Source: Microbacterium sp. SY138
GTDB lineage: Bacteria; Actinomycetota; Actinomycetes; Actinomycetales; Microbacteriaceae
Reading direction: 5' to 3'
Length of the DNA: 64,000 bases
NCBI RefSeq assembly: GCF_039729145.1
Contig: NZ_CP155793.1
Span: 930,001-994,000 of the forward strand
The notes below the pieces were generated by a model. It was not told the DNA's origin. It saw only the letters and a list, made by a program, of their open reading frames with translations, and ran no database searches. Below are positions 17,201 through 25,269 of the stretch, one piece after another; position 1 is the first letter of the stretch; each line of letters starts with the position of its first letter. Both the position numbers and the translations under genes were made by a program.

Positions 17201-20200
17201 GATGTTGTCCTGCTCCGAGTCGCTGCCGTTGCCCGCTGCCGAGGTCCAGTCACCGCGGAGGCTGTTCCACACGATGCCGGGGTCGGGGTCGTTGAAGGTC
17301 TCGTCGGCGCTCACCCAGCGGTCGCCTGTCGCCGTGTCGTCGCGCACGACGTTGCGCAGCTCCCAGGTGAGGAAGGTCGGCCGATATTCTCCGACGGCGG
17401 ACGTCGCGAGTCCGGAGCCCGGTTCGGGTCGCGTGGGATCCGTGCTCGCGGTGCGTGCGGCGTCATCGGGCTCGTAGACCAGTCGGACTCCCGTCGTCCC
17501 GGCGGTCTGCGCGGGCGTGAGCGTGTAGCCGACGAATCCGTCGGCTCCCATCCAGGTTCCTCCCGGCGCGGCGATGGGGGTCCACACGCCATCGACGAAG
17601 AGCCAGACCTCGGTGATGTCGTCCCAGGCGAGCAGGGGATCGTCGGCGAGAGTGACCGGATCGATGCTCAGCAGGTCGAAAGCCTGGAACACGGTGCTCG
17701 CTGCGCCCGGGGGATCCATGTCCGGAGCCGTGGCGGGATCGGTGAGGACGAGGGTGTCGATCCCGCGGGTCCCCGTCCGCCACTCGTTGCGCGTGGAGAC
17801 GATCGCGCCGGACTGCGCATCGAGGAAGTCGGCATCGGTGGTCTTGTCGCTCGTCTGGACCCACCGCTTGTTCGCGTCGACGCCCACGCCCTCGCCGGTG
17901 GCGGGAGTCTGCACACCGATCGTGTCCTGGTCGGTCACGACGTCGCTGTCGATCCCCTCGGGCAGGCCGTCGACCTCCCCGTGGCTCTGCGCGCTCGCCT
18001 CGTTCTCATAGACAGTGGGCTCCTGCGCGGACTGCTCGTCCTCGGGGGCATCCCGCGGGTCGGTGGGGCCGGATCCGTCGCGCAGGTCGGCCCGCGCATC
18101 GAAGACGACGTTCGGCACGACGCTGAACCCCTGGGAGAATCCGTCCGGGTTGTCGAAGGTGAACCGTATCCCGGTGACGTCGGAGGGGAGATCGGGTGGC
18201 GTGAGCGCGGCCGCGAACTCTGCACGGCTCATCTGGAACGTCTGCGCGGTCTCGCCTGTGCTGACCGTGGCGAGCGTCGCCCACGATCCGTCCGGCCGCT
18301 GGTACTCGACCGTCGCGGTGGTGTTCGGCGGGACCTGGGTGGGCGCGATCGCCACGATGTCGAACGCGTTCCAGAAGTCGTCCGCCTGGTCGTCGCGCCA
18401 GGAGTCCTCGACGACGATCTGGGTCGGATCCACCTGCGCGACGCCCGTCTCGGTGGTCGCGGTCAGGCTGGCGACCACACTGTTGCCCGGTTCGACGGCG
18501 CCGCCCGGCGTGATCTGCTTGTCGACCGCGACCCCGATCTGCGGGAAGTAGACCGTGATGTCATCGGCCGCTGCGTCGTCAGCGGTACCCACGTCGTTGG
18601 TCGCGGTCACGTCGATGCTGTTCGTCCGCTGGTGCGTCGGTGCCTCGGTGCTGACGAGCGCGAGCGAGGGCTCGATTCCCACGTCGATCGTCGCGACCGT
18701 GCCGGCAGGGATCTGGCCGGTGAAGTCGATGACGAAGCCGGTGACGGTGCCTGTGGGCGGGGTCGGCGCGTCCCCGTCCGCGAACGGGACGGGAGGCTGC
18801 GCGACCCCGTCGATGTACCAGGTGATCGCGCCGGCGGTGGCTCCGTCCGGGTACGGGATGCCGGAGGGGAAGCCGCCGAAGAGCATCTCGGCGTCGAAGA
18901 AGCCGAGATCGGAGATGCTGAGGCTCTGCACAGGGCCGTTCGACGTGTTCGTCGCCGTGAGCTCCGCCATCGCGTCTCCGCCGGCGGGGAGCTCCGCCGG
19001 AGTGATCGTCTTGCCCGCGACCACGTCGACGGTCAGCGGACCGATCTCGTAGGGCGCCGTTGCCTCGTCGCTCGCCGTCGCGCCGCCGGGTGCGTTCACG
19101 ATGGACGTGACGCTGTTCGTGACGGAGGCGCCCGTAGCGAGCGAGCTCTCGTCGTTGCGATCCGTCGCGCGCTGCTCCACGGTGAAGCCCGTGGAGGCGG
19201 TGGCATCCGAGGCGATGGTGCCACCGGCATAGGTCAGGCGGATGCCGCCGACATCACCGGGGTCGACGCCGGCCGGCAGCCCGGGAACGCTGCCCGGTGT
19301 GCCGGTCTGCCAGCTCCACGTCCCCGTTCCCTCGTCGTAGACATACGCGTCGACCTGGACCGTGGTCGCGTCCGGGGGAAGGGTCGTGGATACGAACCCT
19401 TGGAAGTCGACGATGCGGAAAGGATTGTCGGCGCTGAGGGTCGCCGCTCCGTCGACGGCGCCCGTCGGCTCCTGGATCACGAGTGCGTCGCCGCCGATGT
19501 TCGACTGGTTCTGGGCGCCGATCGTGATCTGGGAGGTCGCGCCGGGGTCGAACTGCTGCGAGGCGGGCGACCAGCTCTTGCTGGCCTCGACCCCGATGAC
19601 CGTGTCGATCGTGACGACCGCATCCGCCGTGTCCGAGATGGTCGCGGGGACGTCTCCTGGGCCGTTGTCCCAGTCCGCCGTCGCGGTGTTCGTCACGGTG
19701 TCGCCGTTGTACGCCCAGTCGGCGGGCAGGTCGAGCGGTGCGCGCAGCACCACGCTGAGCTTGAGGGTTCCGCCGGCTTCGAGGCCGACTCCGCCATCCA
19801 CGGGCTGCTCGAAGACGACCATGACCGAGCAGTCGTCGGTGACCTCGACGGGTACACCGCCTTCTTCGACGCATCCGGTCGTGGTGACGTTCAGCGGCAG
19901 AGTGGAGGGGGTGTACGACGAGCCGACGAACTGGAAGCCGGCGAACTCGGCCGGAAGGGTGTCCGTGAGGACCACGTTGAGGCAGTCCACGTCGTCGCAG
20001 ACCAGATCGACCGTGTAGGTGAACTCATCGCCGGGCTGCAGGGAGTCCTGCGTATCGAGTCCGTCGACGAGCTTGTCGATGCGGAGCGAGGATTCTGCGG
20101 CCTGGGCGGCCAGCGGGACGACCAGTCCGGCACCGACGAGCCCGATGATGGCGATGAGGGCCAAGAGGAAGCGGCGCAGCTGGTTCTCGGCGGGTCGATT

Positions 20201-20212
20201 CGTCCTGGACAT
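14246..20212 (-). CDS. Giant LPxTG-anchored multi-module surface protein
   Basis: A 1988-residue secreted protein: signal peptide (residues 1-39, hydrophobic core 15-36, end AQA), then ten tandem modules, each opening with a strand that contains a Lys (K47, 212, 401, 565, 782, 1017, 1246, 1431, 1592, 1833). Most modules close with an Asn-containing strand (N175, 366, 531, 737, 954, 1205, 1394, 1542, 1799, 1932). This resembles DUF11/CnaB-like isopeptide domains. Module 10 resembles DUF5979. A Pro/Gly-rich wall spacer leads to the sortase signal LPSTG (1950-1954), a membrane helix and RRRR. It is probably a wall-anchored stalk or adhesin; the ligand is unknown. No sortase gene is in the window. 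The ATG at 20212 is preferred over a TTG 33 bases upstream because the signal peptide begins there. Confidence 0.9.
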   Translation of the reverse strand: MSRTNRPAENQLRRFLLALIAIIGLVGAGLVVPLAAQAAESSLRIDKLVDGLDTQDSLQPGDEFTYTVDLVCDDVDCLNVVLTDTLPAEFAGFQFVGSSYTPSTLPLNVTTTGCVEEGGVPVEVTDDCSVMVVFEQPVDGGVGLEAGGTLKLSVVLRAPLDLPADWAYNGDTVTNTATADWDNGPGDVPATISDTADAVVTIDTVIGVEASKSWSPASQQFDPGATSQITIGAQNQSNIGGDALVIQEPTGAVDGAATLSADNPFRIVDFQGFVSTTLPPDATTVQVDAYVYDEGTGTWSWQTGTPGSVPGLPAGVDPGDVGGIRLTYAGGTIASDATASTGFTVEQRATDRNDESSLATGASVTNSVTSIVNAPGGATASDEATAPYEIGPLTVDVVAGKTITPAELPAGGDAMAELTATNTSNGPVQSLSISDLGFFDAEMLFGGFPSGIPYPDGATAGAITWYIDGVAQPPVPFADGDAPTPPTGTVTGFVIDFTGQIPAGTVATIDVGIEPSLALVSTEAPTHQRTNSIDVTATNDVGTADDAAADDITVYFPQIGVAVDKQITPGGAVEPGNSVVASLTATTETGVAQVDPTQIVVEDSWRDDQADDFWNAFDIVAIAPTQVPPNTTATVEYQRPDGSWATLATVSTGETAQTFQMSRAEFAAALTPPDLPSDVTGIRFTFDNPDGFSQGFSVVPNVVFDARADLRDGSGPTDPRDAPEDEQSAQEPTVYENEASAQSHGEVDGLPEGIDSDVVTDQDTIGVQTPATGEGVGVDANKRWVQTSDKTTDADFLDAQSGAIVSTRNEWRTGTRGIDTLVLTDPATAPDMDPPGAASTVFQAFDLLSIDPVTLADDPLLAWDDITEVWLFVDGVWTPIAAPGGTWMGADGFVGYTLTPAQTAGTTGVRLVYEPDDAARTASTDPTRPEPGSGLATSAVGEYRPTFLTWELRNVVRDDTATGDRWVSADETFNDPDPGIVWNSLRGDWTSAAGNGSDSEQDNITLIDQPPLVSVEKTVTPSSVTIPESADVDPANYPDVMFDIDARNDSTARASYVRVTDPIPCAAGAADQCVSAPGAWADDPFDDAVYDADTNPYERLTVQSLTFAYPVEQVDPAASTVTLWDRATDGTLSTRTLSVTDAGTLTAGDLATVVGVSVVFHGIDPTTEGGSIRAGEDLSVGIVTKVRQYERSDADQLVEPGTVANDVIAQSYDPVLTPSGNASTPSDTANDTVALVSALLDATLAKTIDPESILETQLQDPVTVTLDATDGSSTAATQQVTITDADAAFWNAMQLAPDPALTVVLPAGADQVRIDALVGSTWVEGAFAATAALPTAADPAAIVGLRAVFRNAAGEVFSRNAPPDDWTAQLAFDIVALTTQRDGTDLSLPTTLPNTATVVSERLDGLYADADADADADLTIDPGTHELDVVKSQPGTSHVVSIGASLPWTLQFTNTGTGFLTIDQLVDTLPEYLDWDFSPPTYQTSAGGTLSTDVSALIDDTGKNVTFTWPEGGNRMSPGEVFTITVNLVLAPGLALDEFTTNTFVVTTDEALTACTNASGNGEGTVSGLDDDQCGTTNYVQPSPGGSLAAYKYVKGEVDGDLVDGEVNLNNPDAACPLDPDGYTRTPCAAYTAVGATDDWRLSVVNSGTVGFETVSIVDPLPRIGDRLLATGAARNTTFDPVLLPESLAANILPVGATLTLDVTTSASPCVGTGSSSAWFGDLLCDTTATWVPVRSYAGAWEEVTGIRVTIDFTATAAGSFGPGQVLSLHYETQNVPESPEYPDLAPITVPDAGGFAWNQMGAVGTDAGGREYSVAPVQAGVTLLDGDLGVQKVLAGDTGRAPDSFDFLVECTVAGVPLVLPAGGTLTVSSADDLRTRLDGLPLGSVCRVSETGAVGAFGEGSRLNDGQTVTITTPATGGEPPTSQIAAITNVYLVPPPDPNPDGGGGGLPSTGVDGPAVSLFAGIGILLLLAGGLLVRRRRHGVALT

Positions 20213-20326
20213 TGTGCTCGTTTCGTGGGGAAGCCGCGAGGGCAACGAAGGAGTACAGGCTGCCGATGCCGCATGAGCGGATCAGATGTGGTGCGACGCC
20301 GGAGCCCACGTGGTCATGTCCTGAGG

Positions 20327-20355
20327 ATTCTATGTAAGCGCACATCTGCGGTCCA
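20327..20355 (-). promoter_or_regulatory. Predicted sigma-70-type promoter of the giant surface protein
   Basis: On the minus strand TGGACC (20355-20350, -35) and TAGAAT (20332-20327, -10) are separated by 17 bases. The leader to the ATG at 20212 would be about 105 bases. It sits directly after the hairpin that ends the flgE transcript, so the surface protein appears transcriptionally separate from the hook operon. Confidence 0.5.
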
Positions 20356-20358
20356 GGG

Positions 20359-20405
20359 TCTGCGTCGTCGCTCTCACCCGCAGCGGGTGACAGCGACGAC
20401 GCAGA
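20359..20405 (-). terminator. Long hairpin ending the flgB-flgE operon
   Basis: A 47-base inverted repeat: a 14-base outer arm (TCTGCGTCGTCGCT and its complement) and an 8-base inner arm (TCACCCGC/GCGGGTGA) around a single A, with one C/C mismatch. Flanking bases 20339-20346 and 20409-20416 pair as well. It lies 21 bases past the flgE stop and has no T-run. Confidence 0.75.
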
Positions 20406-20425
20406 CGCGATGTGCGAGGGCGGCG

Positions 20426-21586
20426 TCAGCGCTTGAGGTTCGTGAGCTCCTGCAGCACCTCGTCGCTGGTGGTGATGATGCGGGCGTTCGCCTGGAAGCC
20501 GCGCTGCGCGACGATCAGGTTGGTGAACTCCTGCGACAAGTCGACGTTCGACATCTCGAGCGCGCCGCTGATGATGCCGCCGAGCCCGTCGGTGCCGGCC
20601 TGACCGAGCGTCGGCTCTCCGGAGTTCCCGCTCGGGCGGTACTGGGAGGATCCGGCCTTCTCGAGTCCGCCCGGGTTGACGAACCCTGCCAGTGCGACGC
20701 GGGCGAGCACCTCGGTGTCGCCGTTGCTGAATGTGCCGACGAGGCTGCCGTCGTTCATCAGCGCGTACGAGCTCAGGGTGCCGGCCGGCTTGCCGTTCTG
20801 CTCCTTGATCGCGACATCGCTGACGTCTGCGAACCCGGTGACCGCCGAGAGGTCGACCGTGACACCGCCGGAGACGATGGAGGAGGCCGCCGGCTGCTTG
20901 CCGTCGGTGAACGTGAGGGCGGTGTTGGTGCCGCCGGGCTCGGTGACGTTCCAGCCCGTGGCGGTGCGGGTGAAGGTGAGACGGAGCGACGTGGCCGTGC
21001 CCTCGGCGTCGTAGGTCTTGATGTCGCGCACCAGCTGCTCGCCGACGGCGGCACCGGAGGGCAGGTTGCCGGTGACGCGGGCGGTGGTGGTGGCGGTTGC
21101 GGGGCTGAGCGCTCCGACCGGAAGGCGGATGTCGCCGATGCCCTGACCGGGCACGATCACGCCGTTCTGGGCCGTCCAGCCCTGCACGAGTGCGCCGTCG
21201 GCCGAGACCAGCTTGCCGCTCGCGTCGAACGAGAAACCGCCGTTGCGGGTGTACAGGGTCTCGCCACCCGAGCGCACGACGAAGAACCCGTCGCCGGCGA
21301 TCATGAGGTTGGTCGGCACGCCGGTGGGCTGCGGAGCCCCGGAGGCGAAGTTCGTGCTGATGCCGGCGACCTGCACGCCGAGACCGACCTGGGCGGGGTT
21401 CTGACCGCCGGCGGCCTGCTGCGGCATCATCGAGTTGCGCACGAGCTGCGAGAGCGAGTCCTGGAACTGCACGGCCGAGGCCTTGAACCCGGTCGTGTTG
21501 ACGTTGGCGATGTTGTTGCCGGTGACGTCGAGCATGGTCTGGTGCGAACGCAGACCCGAGATTCCGGCGAACAGAGAGCGGAGCAT
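20426..21586 (-). CDS. flgE: Flagellar hook protein FlgE
   Basis: A 386-residue axial protein. The N-terminus MLRSLFAGISGLRSHQTMLDVTGNNIANVNTTGFKAS is the conserved rod/hook D0 heptad motif. The middle has the GDGFFVVRSGGETLYTRNGGFSFDASG signature and the C-terminus is the conserved helical segment (ISGALEMSNVDLSQEFTNLIVAQRGFQANARII). FlgE polymerises into the hook, the universal joint between rod and filament. It is the last gene of the hook operon, 26 bases after flgD, followed by a strong hairpin. Confidence 0.97.
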   Translation of the reverse strand: MLRSLFAGISGLRSHQTMLDVTGNNIANVNTTGFKASAVQFQDSLSQLVRNSMMPQQAAGGQNPAQVGLGVQVAGISTNFASGAPQPTGVPTNLMIAGDGFFVVRSGGETLYTRNGGFSFDASGKLVSADGALVQGWTAQNGVIVPGQGIGDIRLPVGALSPATATTTARVTGNLPSGAAVGEQLVRDIKTYDAEGTATSLRLTFTRTATGWNVTEPGGTNTALTFTDGKQPAASSIVSGGVTVDLSAVTGFADVSDVAIKEQNGKPAGTLSSYALMNDGSLVGTFSNGDTEVLARVALAGFVNPGGLEKAGSSQYRPSGNSGEPTLGQAGTDGLGGIISGALEMSNVDLSQEFTNLIVAQRGFQANARIITTSDEVLQELTNLKR

Positions 21587-21612
21587 GGTGATGCCTTTCT
21601 GGAAGGGACTGG

Positions 21613-22056
21613 TCAGGACTGCGAACGGGGAGCGAGGGCGACGCCGGAGACGGCGTCGAGAGGGATGGAGGCGTCGCCGATGGTGACGAGGGGCACGGCG
21701 CCGGCGTAGGACACCGAGGTGACGATGCCCTTCTGTGTGACACCCTTCTCATCGACGTACTGCGCTTCATGGCCGATCAGAGCGGCTGCGGTCTGGCGCA
21801 TGCTGAGCGCGAAGCTCTCGGTCGAGGTCGCCGTGAGCGCGGTCAACTGCTCCATCGAGGCCAGCTGCGTGGTCTGCGAGATCATCTCGTTGGTGTTCAT
21901 GGGCGAACTCGGATCCTGGTTCGTGAGCTGTGTGACCAGCAGCTTCAGGAACACCTCGGAGTCGAGAGTCTTCTTGCGCTCCGTCGGGGGCGTGGTGCTG
22001 CCCGTCTGCACGCCGGAGGGCGGGATGGTGCCGGAGATGGGGTCGACCGTGGTCAT
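21613..22056 (-). CDS. flgD: Hook assembly cap protein FlgD
   Basis: A 147-residue protein with the FlgD core LDSEVFLKLLVTQLTNQDPSSPMNTNEMISQTTQLASMEQL followed by a short beta segment. It is shorter than enterobacterial FlgD (about 230) and close to the Bacillus-type length. FlgD caps the growing hook and is needed for FlgE polymerisation. It lies between fliK and flgE, the usual order. Confidence 0.95.
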   Translation of the reverse strand: MTTVDPISGTIPPSGVQTGSTTPPTERKKTLDSEVFLKLLVTQLTNQDPSSPMNTNEMISQTTQLASMEQLTALTATSTESFALSMRQTAAALIGHEAQYVDEKGVTQKGIVTSVSYAGAVPLVTIGDASIPLDAVSGVALAPRSQS

Positions 22057-22070
22057 GGGTTCCTCTCGGA

Positions 22071-23552
22071 TCAGGCGAAGACGTCGATGCCGCCGTGCGG
22101 CGCGATGAGGGACGGGGGAGATGCGGGGTCTGCGGGTGACGACGGATCAGTCGGCAGAGCGCCGTCGGACGTGGTGGGCAGGGCATTCGCGTCGCGACCC
22201 GTGCCGGTTCCCGGCTGGCCGCCGTGCGTCCCGGTGGCGCCGTTCCCGGAACCGCCGTTGCTCCCGGGACCGGCGTAGTTCCCGGAACCGGTGCCGTTGC
22301 CCGGGGCGGAATGCTGCGGGTTCGACGACGCCGGGCCGTCGTCCGCGCTCGACAGCAGGAGCGAGGCGTGCGGTGCCGCAGCGGCCAGGTCGCGGCGCAG
22401 GTCGATGAGGATCGCACGGAGCGCCTCTCTGCCGAGGTCGTTCGGCGCGTGCAGCTCGATGTGGATGGCACCGCCGGAGATGTGCGCCCGCACGGTCACG
22501 GGACCGAGGTTCTCGGGGGACACCGTCAGGGTGAGGCTGTGGTCGCCGTCCGGAGCCTGGGCGAGCGACACCACGGGCGCGGCGATCTGCGGGAGCAGCG
22601 CGGGCCGGGCGGTGGGGACCGCGACCGGAGCCGCCACGGAGGTCACGGGCGCAGGGGCAGGCGTGGTGCCCACGGGAGGGAGGGCCGCGTCACCCGGCGT
22701 CGCTGTCGGCGTGGCTGTCGGCGAGGGAGACGCCGTGGCGACGGGAGTCGAGGTCGCCGCAGCAGCGGATGTCGCGGCATCCGGGAAGCTGTCGCCGACG
22801 GTCACGGACGTCTCCGACGTTCCTGTCCGGGTTGTCGGGATCGGGGCTCCGGGACCGCCGAGGACGGTCGGGGTCGGATTCCCACCGACGCTGATGCGGG
22901 GGACGGTCGGGAGAGCCGGGTTCGCCGACGGCGCTGCGTGGCCGGCCGTGCCGATCGCGGCCGTCACCGCAGGCGCGACGCCTCCCGGAACAGGAGCGGC
23001 CGTAGGTCCGGGAGTGGAACTCTGCGACGACGCGAGCATGCGGGTCTCTGCGTTCGCGGGGACCGCTGCCGGAGCCGCCGACGAAGAAGCCGGAGCGCCG
23101 ATCGACCCGGTGTGCGCGGCAAGCCCTGCGGCACCGGCCTCGTGCTCGAGTGTCCCCTCGGCGATCGTCGTCGGATCCGCGCCGTCCGGCGCAGGCCCCG
23201 GCACGAGGGGGGCTCGGGCCGCCGAGCCGTCGATGCCGACCACGGCACCATCCGGAGACGCCGGGTGACTCGGCGTGGGCGCAGGGAGGACAGCCGGGGG
23301 AGACGGGATCGGCGCGTCCGACGCCGAACCGTCCGCCGATGATCCGCCGGCAGATGATCCGTCGGCAGACGACGCGGCAGGCGACGCGGCGGATGATCCG
23401 GCGAGAGCATCATCGGTCGAGGCGCGCGAGGCATCCAGGATGACGTCGGCGAATGCCGCAGCTCCCGGCGTGACCTGCCGGGAGTGGGCGGGTATACCCG
23501 ATGCGCGATTCGTCCGCGCGCCGAGCAGATCCACGATGCCGAGAGACGTCAT
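22071..23552 (-). CDS. fliK: Hook-length control protein FliK
   Basis: A 493-residue protein. Residues about 45-370 are a low-complexity Ala/Ser/Pro/Thr/Gly ruler. The C-terminal domain (SLTLTVSPENLGPVTVRAHISGGAIHIELHAPN ... LRAILIDLRRDLAA) is the Flg_hook domain that contacts FlhB. FliK measures hook length and triggers the export specificity switch. The ATG at 23552 overlaps the fliJ stop as ATGA; in-frame sequence further upstream lies inside fliJ and is not FliK-like. Confidence 0.93.
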   Translation of the reverse strand: MTSLGIVDLLGARTNRASGIPAHSRQVTPGAAAFADVILDASRASTDDALAGSSAASPAASSADGSSAGGSSADGSASDAPIPSPPAVLPAPTPSHPASPDGAVVGIDGSAARAPLVPGPAPDGADPTTIAEGTLEHEAGAAGLAAHTGSIGAPASSSAAPAAVPANAETRMLASSQSSTPGPTAAPVPGGVAPAVTAAIGTAGHAAPSANPALPTVPRISVGGNPTPTVLGGPGAPIPTTRTGTSETSVTVGDSFPDAATSAAAATSTPVATASPSPTATPTATPGDAALPPVGTTPAPAPVTSVAAPVAVPTARPALLPQIAAPVVSLAQAPDGDHSLTLTVSPENLGPVTVRAHISGGAIHIELHAPNDLGREALRAILIDLRRDLAAAAPHASLLLSSADDGPASSNPQHSAPGNGTGSGNYAGPGSNGGSGNGATGTHGGQPGTGTGRDANALPTTSDGALPTDPSSPADPASPPSLIAPHGGIDVFA

Positions 23553-23977
23553 GCCTGGCCCTCCCTGTCCGTCTGGGCGCGCGCGCCGATCTCGTCGAGT
23601 TCGGCCTGCTCCGCGTGCAGCTCGGCGGCCCGCACCTGCAGTGCGTGCGCCTGGGCGAGCCTGTCGAGTCCGCGCATCGCTCGTCGCGCGTCCGCGTGCT
23701 CGGTCCGCGCCTGATCGACCGTCTGCTCCTGCAGCTCCGAAAGCGTCGCGAGGTCGGCGAGCAGGGTCCGGCCGGCCACACGGGCGGCAGCGAGGGCGGC
23801 GAGGGAGCGCACGTCGACGGCCTCGCTCCCGACGCCCGACAGGTGCGCGCGCAGCGAGCGGTCGCGGGCCTCGGTGTGCTGGGCGTCGATCACGGCGCGC
23901 GAGAGCCGCTGAGCCGCCGCGCGCTCCTGGATCTCGCGTACGCGCAGCAGACCGGCCAGGGAGAAGGACCGCGTCAT
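23549..23977 (-). CDS. fliJ: Flagellar export chaperone FliJ
   Basis: A 142-residue, almost entirely alpha-helical protein rich in Ala, Arg, Glu and Gln, with the FliJ-like start RSFSLAGLLRVREIQERAAAQRL. It is predicted to form the antiparallel coiled coil that sits in the FliI hexamer pore and links it to FlhA. Sequence conservation is weak, so the call rests mainly on position between fliI and fliK and on helical character. ATGA overlaps join it to fliI and fliK. Confidence 0.88.
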   Translation of the reverse strand: MTRSFSLAGLLRVREIQERAAAQRLSRAVIDAQHTEARDRSLRAHLSGVGSEAVDVRSLAALAAARVAGRTLLADLATLSELQEQTVDQARTEHADARRAMRGLDRLAQAHALQVRAAELHAEQAELDEIGARAQTDREGQA

Positions 23978-25269
23978 GAGACTCCTCCGAACGCCGTGAC
24001 GAGTTCGTCCAGCCGCCGCCAGGATTCGCCGATCTCGCTCGTCTCGTCGAGGGACTGGGTGAGGAAGGCGCTGATGGCCTTCTCGTGGGCGATCGCCGCG
24101 TCGATGCGGGCGTCCGCCCCGGCCTGGTACGCGCCGATGTCGATGAGATCGTTCGCGCGCCGCCGCGCCGCGAGCACGGCGCGCAGCGTGGCCGCATGCG
24201 CCCGGCGTTCGGGAGCGGTGACCTTGCCGGCCACCCGTGACACCGAGCCGAGCACGTCGATCGCGGGATGGTGACCGGAGAGAGCGAGGGCGCGATCGAG
24301 CACCACGTGACCGTCGAGGATCGACCGGACGGCGTCGGCGATGGGCTCGTTGTGGTCGTCGCCGTCGACGAGCACGGTGTAGATGCCGGTGATCGAGCCG
24401 CGGGTGTCGGTGCCCGCCCGCTCGAGCAGGCCGGCGAGGAGGGAGAACGTCGAAGGCGGATAGCCCCGGGTGGCGGGAGGCTCCCCGGCCGAGAGGCCGA
24501 TCTCCCGCTGCGCCATCGCCACGCGGGTGAGCGAGTCCATCATCAGGATCGCGTGGGCGCCGTCGTCGCGGAACGCCTCGGCGATCCGCGTGGCGGTGTA
24601 GGCCGCACGGATGCGCGCCATGGCCGGCTGGTCCGAGGTCGAGACGACGACGACCGAGCGGGCGAGCCCGTCGGGTCCCAGATCGTCTTCGATGAACTCG
24701 CGCACCTCGCGACCGCGCTCGCCGACGAGGGCGATCACGGTGACTTCCGCCTCGGTGCCGCGCGCGATCATCGACAGCAGCGAGGACTTGCCCACACCGG
24801 AGCCGGCGAAGAGGCCGACACGCTGCCCGCGTCCGACGCTCACGAGCGTGTCGAGCGCGCGTACGCCGAGGGGAAGAGGCGAGTCGATCCGGTCCCGCCC
24901 CATGATCGAGGGCGGAGCATGGTCGAGGCTCACGGGGACGGCACCGGTCAGGGGCCCCTTCCCGTCGATCGGGCGCCCCAGCCCGTCGAGGACCCGTCCG
25001 AGCAGCGCGGTACCGGTCGGTACACGCAGCGCCCCTCCGCGTGCGCGCGCCGGAGCGCCGACCGTGAGGCCGGCGACGGGGGCGAGCGGCATGCATCGCA
25101 GTCCGCCCTCGCCGATCGCAACGACCTCGGCATCGATGCCGTCGAGGGTCACGACGTCGCCGACCGCTCCCTCGAGTCCGCGCACCTGCACACTCAGCCC
25201 GCGCACCTGGGAGACCTCCCCGACACGCTCCGGTCGCACCGCTTCGCGCACCGCGTCCCAGGCGTTCAT
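23974..25269 (-). CDS. fliI: Flagellum-specific export ATPase FliI
   Basis: A 431-residue F1-beta-like ATPase. The Walker A motif GSGVGKSS is at residues 156-163 and the Walker B region reads AHAILMMDSLTRVAMAQREIGLSAGEPPATRGYPPS, a block specific to FliI/type III ATPases. It energises unfolding and entry of export substrates together with FliH and FliJ. It overlaps fliH upstream and fliJ downstream by four bases each. Confidence 0.98.
   Translation of the reverse strand: MNAWDAVREAVRPERVGEVSQVRGLSVQVRGLEGAVGDVVTLDGIDAEVVAIGEGGLRCMPLAPVAGLTVGAPARARGGALRVPTGTALLGRVLDGLGRPIDGKGPLTGAVPVSLDHAPPSIMGRDRIDSPLPLGVRALDTLVSVGRGQRVGLFAGSGVGKSSLLSMIARGTEAEVTVIALVGERGREVREFIEDDLGPDGLARSVVVVSTSDQPAMARIRAAYTATRIAEAFRDDGAHAILMMDSLTRVAMAQREIGLSAGEPPATRGYPPSTFSLLAGLLERAGTDTRGSITGIYTVLVDGDDHNEPIADAVRSILDGHVVLDRALALSGHHPAIDVLGSVSRVAGKVTAPERRAHAATLRAVLAARRRANDLIDIGAYQAGADARIDAAIAHEKAISAFLTQSLDETSEIGESWRRLDELVTAFGGVS

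Noticed and set aside
15899..21709. A plus-strand open frame of 1936 codons opposite the giant wall protein and flgE
   Set aside because: It is a GC-codon shadow of the minus-strand genes, has Arg/Asp/Gly-rich low-complexity translation and crosses a terminator and two real genes.
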